Assembly (NCBI GenBank): GCA_031425525.1
Contig: JANPJM010000052.1
Location: 42,176 to 106,175, forward strand
Direction of reading: 5' to 3'
DNA length: 64,000 nt
DNA from: JANNMJ01 sp031425525
GTDB taxonomy: Bacteria; Bacteroidota; Bacteroidia; Cytophagales; Hymenobacteraceae
Positions 62,710 through 64,000 of this stretch are shown piece by piece. Below the pieces are notes generated by a model, which searched no databases, was not told the origin of the DNA, and saw nothing but the letters and a program-made list of their open reading frames with translations. Both the position numbers and the translations under genes were made by a program. Position 1 is the first letter of the stretch. Each line of letters starts with the position of its first letter.

Positions 62710-63712
62710 AACAATGAACCTGCCCGAACTGACCGCCACCGCCCAGGCCCTGATGACCGCCGACAAGGGCCTGCTGGCGATGGACGAAAGCACCGCCACC
62801 TGCAACCAGCGCTTCGCGGCGCTCGACATCCCGCCGACCGTGGAAGCCCGCCGCGCCTACCGCGAGCTGATCGTGACGGCGCCCGACCTCGGTAAGGCCA
62901 TCAGCGGCGCCATCCTCGCCGACGAAACCATCCGCCAGAAAACTGCGAACGGCACCCCGTTCGTGGACGTACTGCGCGGGGCGGGCATCATCGCCGGTAT
63001 CAAGGTGGATTTGGGCGCCAAGGAACTGGCCGGTTTTCCGGGCGAAAAAATCACCGAAGGACTCGACGGCCTGCGCGAGCGCCTGAGCGAGTACCGCCGC
63101 CTCGGCGCGCGGTTCGCCAAGTGGCGCGCCGTGATCGCCATCGGCGAGGGGCTGCCCACGACAGCGGGCCTCGAAGCCAACGCCCACGCCCTGGCCCGCT
63201 ACGCCGCGCTGTGCCAGGAAGCGGGCCTGGTGCCCATCGTAGAGCCGGAAGTGCTGCTCGACGGCGCCCACTCGCTGGAGCGCTGCTTCGACGTGACCGA
63301 AACCACCCTGCGCCTCCTCTTCGCCCAGCTCTACGCGCAACGGGTCGCCCTGAGCGGCCTGCTGCTGAAACCGGCGATGGTGCTGCCCGGCAACGGCGCC
63401 CCCGCGCCGGCCACGGTCGAAGAAGTAGCCGACGCCACCATCACGTGCCTGCTGCGCGCCGTGCCCGCCGCCGTGCCGGGCATCGCGTTCCTGTCGGGCG
63501 GACAGTCGCCCCAGCAGGCCACCGACCACCTGCGCGCGATGCACTTCCGGTTTGGCAACAAGATACCGTGGGCGGTGACGTTCTCGTTCGCCCGCGCCAT
63601 TCAGCAACCGGCCCTCGACATCTGGCGTGGGCAGGATGCCAACGTGCCCGCCGCCCAGGCCGCGCTGGTCGAGCGGGCTAACGCCAACCGCGCCGCCCGG
63701 CGCGGGCAGTAG
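62702..63712 (+). CDS. Fructose-bisphosphate aldolase, class I
   Basis: 336 aa, the length of eukaryote-type class I aldolases, which are less common in bacteria. 'KGLLAMDESTATCNQRF', 'WRAVIAIGEGLPT', 'VPIVEPEVLLDG', 'LLLKPAMVLPG' (Schiff-base Lys) and 'FLSGGQSPQQATDHL' are conserved. Reversibly splits fructose 1,6-bisphosphate. Start overlaps the phosphoketolase stop (ATG 62702), so it is translationally coupled; ATG 62714 is an alternative. Confidence 0.95.
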   Translation: MPETMNLPELTATAQALMTADKGLLAMDESTATCNQRFAALDIPPTVEARRAYRELIVTAPDLGKAISGAILADETIRQKTANGTPFVDVLRGAGIIAGIKVDLGAKELAGFPGEKITEGLDGLRERLSEYRRLGARFAKWRAVIAIGEGLPTTAGLEANAHALARYAALCQEAGLVPIVEPEVLLDGAHSLERCFDVTETTLRLLFAQLYAQRVALSGLLLKPAMVLPGNGAPAPATVEEVADATITCLLRAVPAAVPGIAFLSGGQSPQQATDHLRAMHFRFGNKIPWAVTFSFARAIQQPALDIWRGQDANVPAAQAALVERANANRAARRGQ

Positions 63713-64000
63713 CTTTCCTCAGAAAAATACTAGAATTCGACCACTTGATTAGACAAATTGTAACTTTTTCATTCCGGTCTAGACCGGAGCGCTGCGGAAC
63801 GCGTTCCGCGACGCTCCGGCCCCGATCGACGCCGCAGGACGAAGGCCCGAACATTTGGGACTTTGGTCCTTTCTCGACCATGGCGCCGACCGTTCCGAAT
63901 GGGGTGGGCCGGGGTACGGTGGGCACCCCACCTCCTTGGGAGAGTCGCCTCGCTTGGGCAGGACGCGGTCGAGAACCCGCTGTCGCCCCGTGCAGGTTCG
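63713..64000. other. Right-edge noncoding region with palindromes
   Basis: No gene recognised. An AT-rich segment (63721-63773) is followed by CCGGTCTAGACCGG (63774-63787) and a long hairpin (63784-63819) with CCGGAGCG/CGCTCCGG arms around GCGGAACGCGTTCCGC. Then TTTGGGACTTTGGTCCTTTC (63854-63873) resembles half of the mycobacterial DosR box. The downstream gene would lie past the window edge. Confidence 0.5.

Overview
The window looks like a chromosomal piece of a GC-rich member of the Bacteroidota, most likely of the Hymenobacter type (order Cytophagales). That placement is inferred from several features seen in the sequence: promoters with the Bacteroidota -7 box TAnnTTTG, a secreted protease with a type IX secretion sorting tail, an MG2/TonB-plug surface protein, a secreted protein with 'VGIGTTAP' repeats, DUF6799, YfiT, and high GC almost throughout. 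No insertion sequence, rRNA or prophage was seen. One intact tRNA gene (Thr, TGT) is present.

Layout. (1) 1-16.8 kb is mostly housekeeping: a partial surface protein, dnaG, a TatD-type hydrolase, YfiT, an M28 peptidase, Dps, a GAF histidine kinase, surE, a lipoprotein, pdxH, yqgE, a large DUF349 protein and tRNA-Thr. (2) 16.9-25.6 kb holds a universal stress protein (USP), a DUF6544 protein, D-lactate dehydrogenase, an L,D-transpeptidase, and a NarL-type two-component pair whose sensor gene carries an apparent frameshift. (3) 25.6-37.1 kb is accessory: the repeat-rich secreted protein, DUF1206, an ECF sigma factor with its YCII/DGPF partner, a Crp/Fnr regulator, a periodic hairpin array, decayed duplicates of two genes that lie about 4 kb downstream, and an M43 metalloprotease. 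(4) 37.3-48.8 kb is a defence island. It contains a five-gene type I restriction-modification operon (hsdM, hsdS, a coiled-coil two-TM protein, hsdR, a YgjP-like peptidase), three degenerate tRNA-like units, an orphan half-size specificity subunit, a possible nuclease and a gene broken by a TAG codon. (5) 49-63.7 kb is a stress and energy cluster, all on the plus strand: a Cys-rich copper-storage protein, DUF6799, an AI-2E transporter, a six-BON protein, three USPs, a P-type Ca2+-like ATPase, acetate kinase, phosphoketolase and class I aldolase.

How the genes may work together. Phosphoketolase plus acetate kinase can make ATP from sugar phosphates through acetyl phosphate without a redox step. 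D-LDH can reoxidise NADH. With four USPs this suggests an oxygen- or energy-limitation response. The strongest regulatory observation supports a shared control: two promoters in the cluster have the same architecture, TGACAAACGTCA-N13-TAATCGTCAT-N23-AATTTTG. A third USP promoter 31-34 kb away carries TGATTTATATCA at nearly the same distance from its -7 box. All three upstream sites fit TGA-N6-TCA, the general Crp/Fnr pattern, and a Crp/Fnr gene lies at 32.6-33.1 kb. Two non-homologous genes in the cluster also share a 94-bp leader (about 82% identical by hand count).

Other points worth a second look are the three 48-49-bp hairpin repeats separated by exactly 22 nt of unique sequence (33190-33400), the tRNA-like minigenes beside hsdM, the unclassified membrane protein inside the hsd operon, and a G4T2 quadruplex motif in the pdxH leader.
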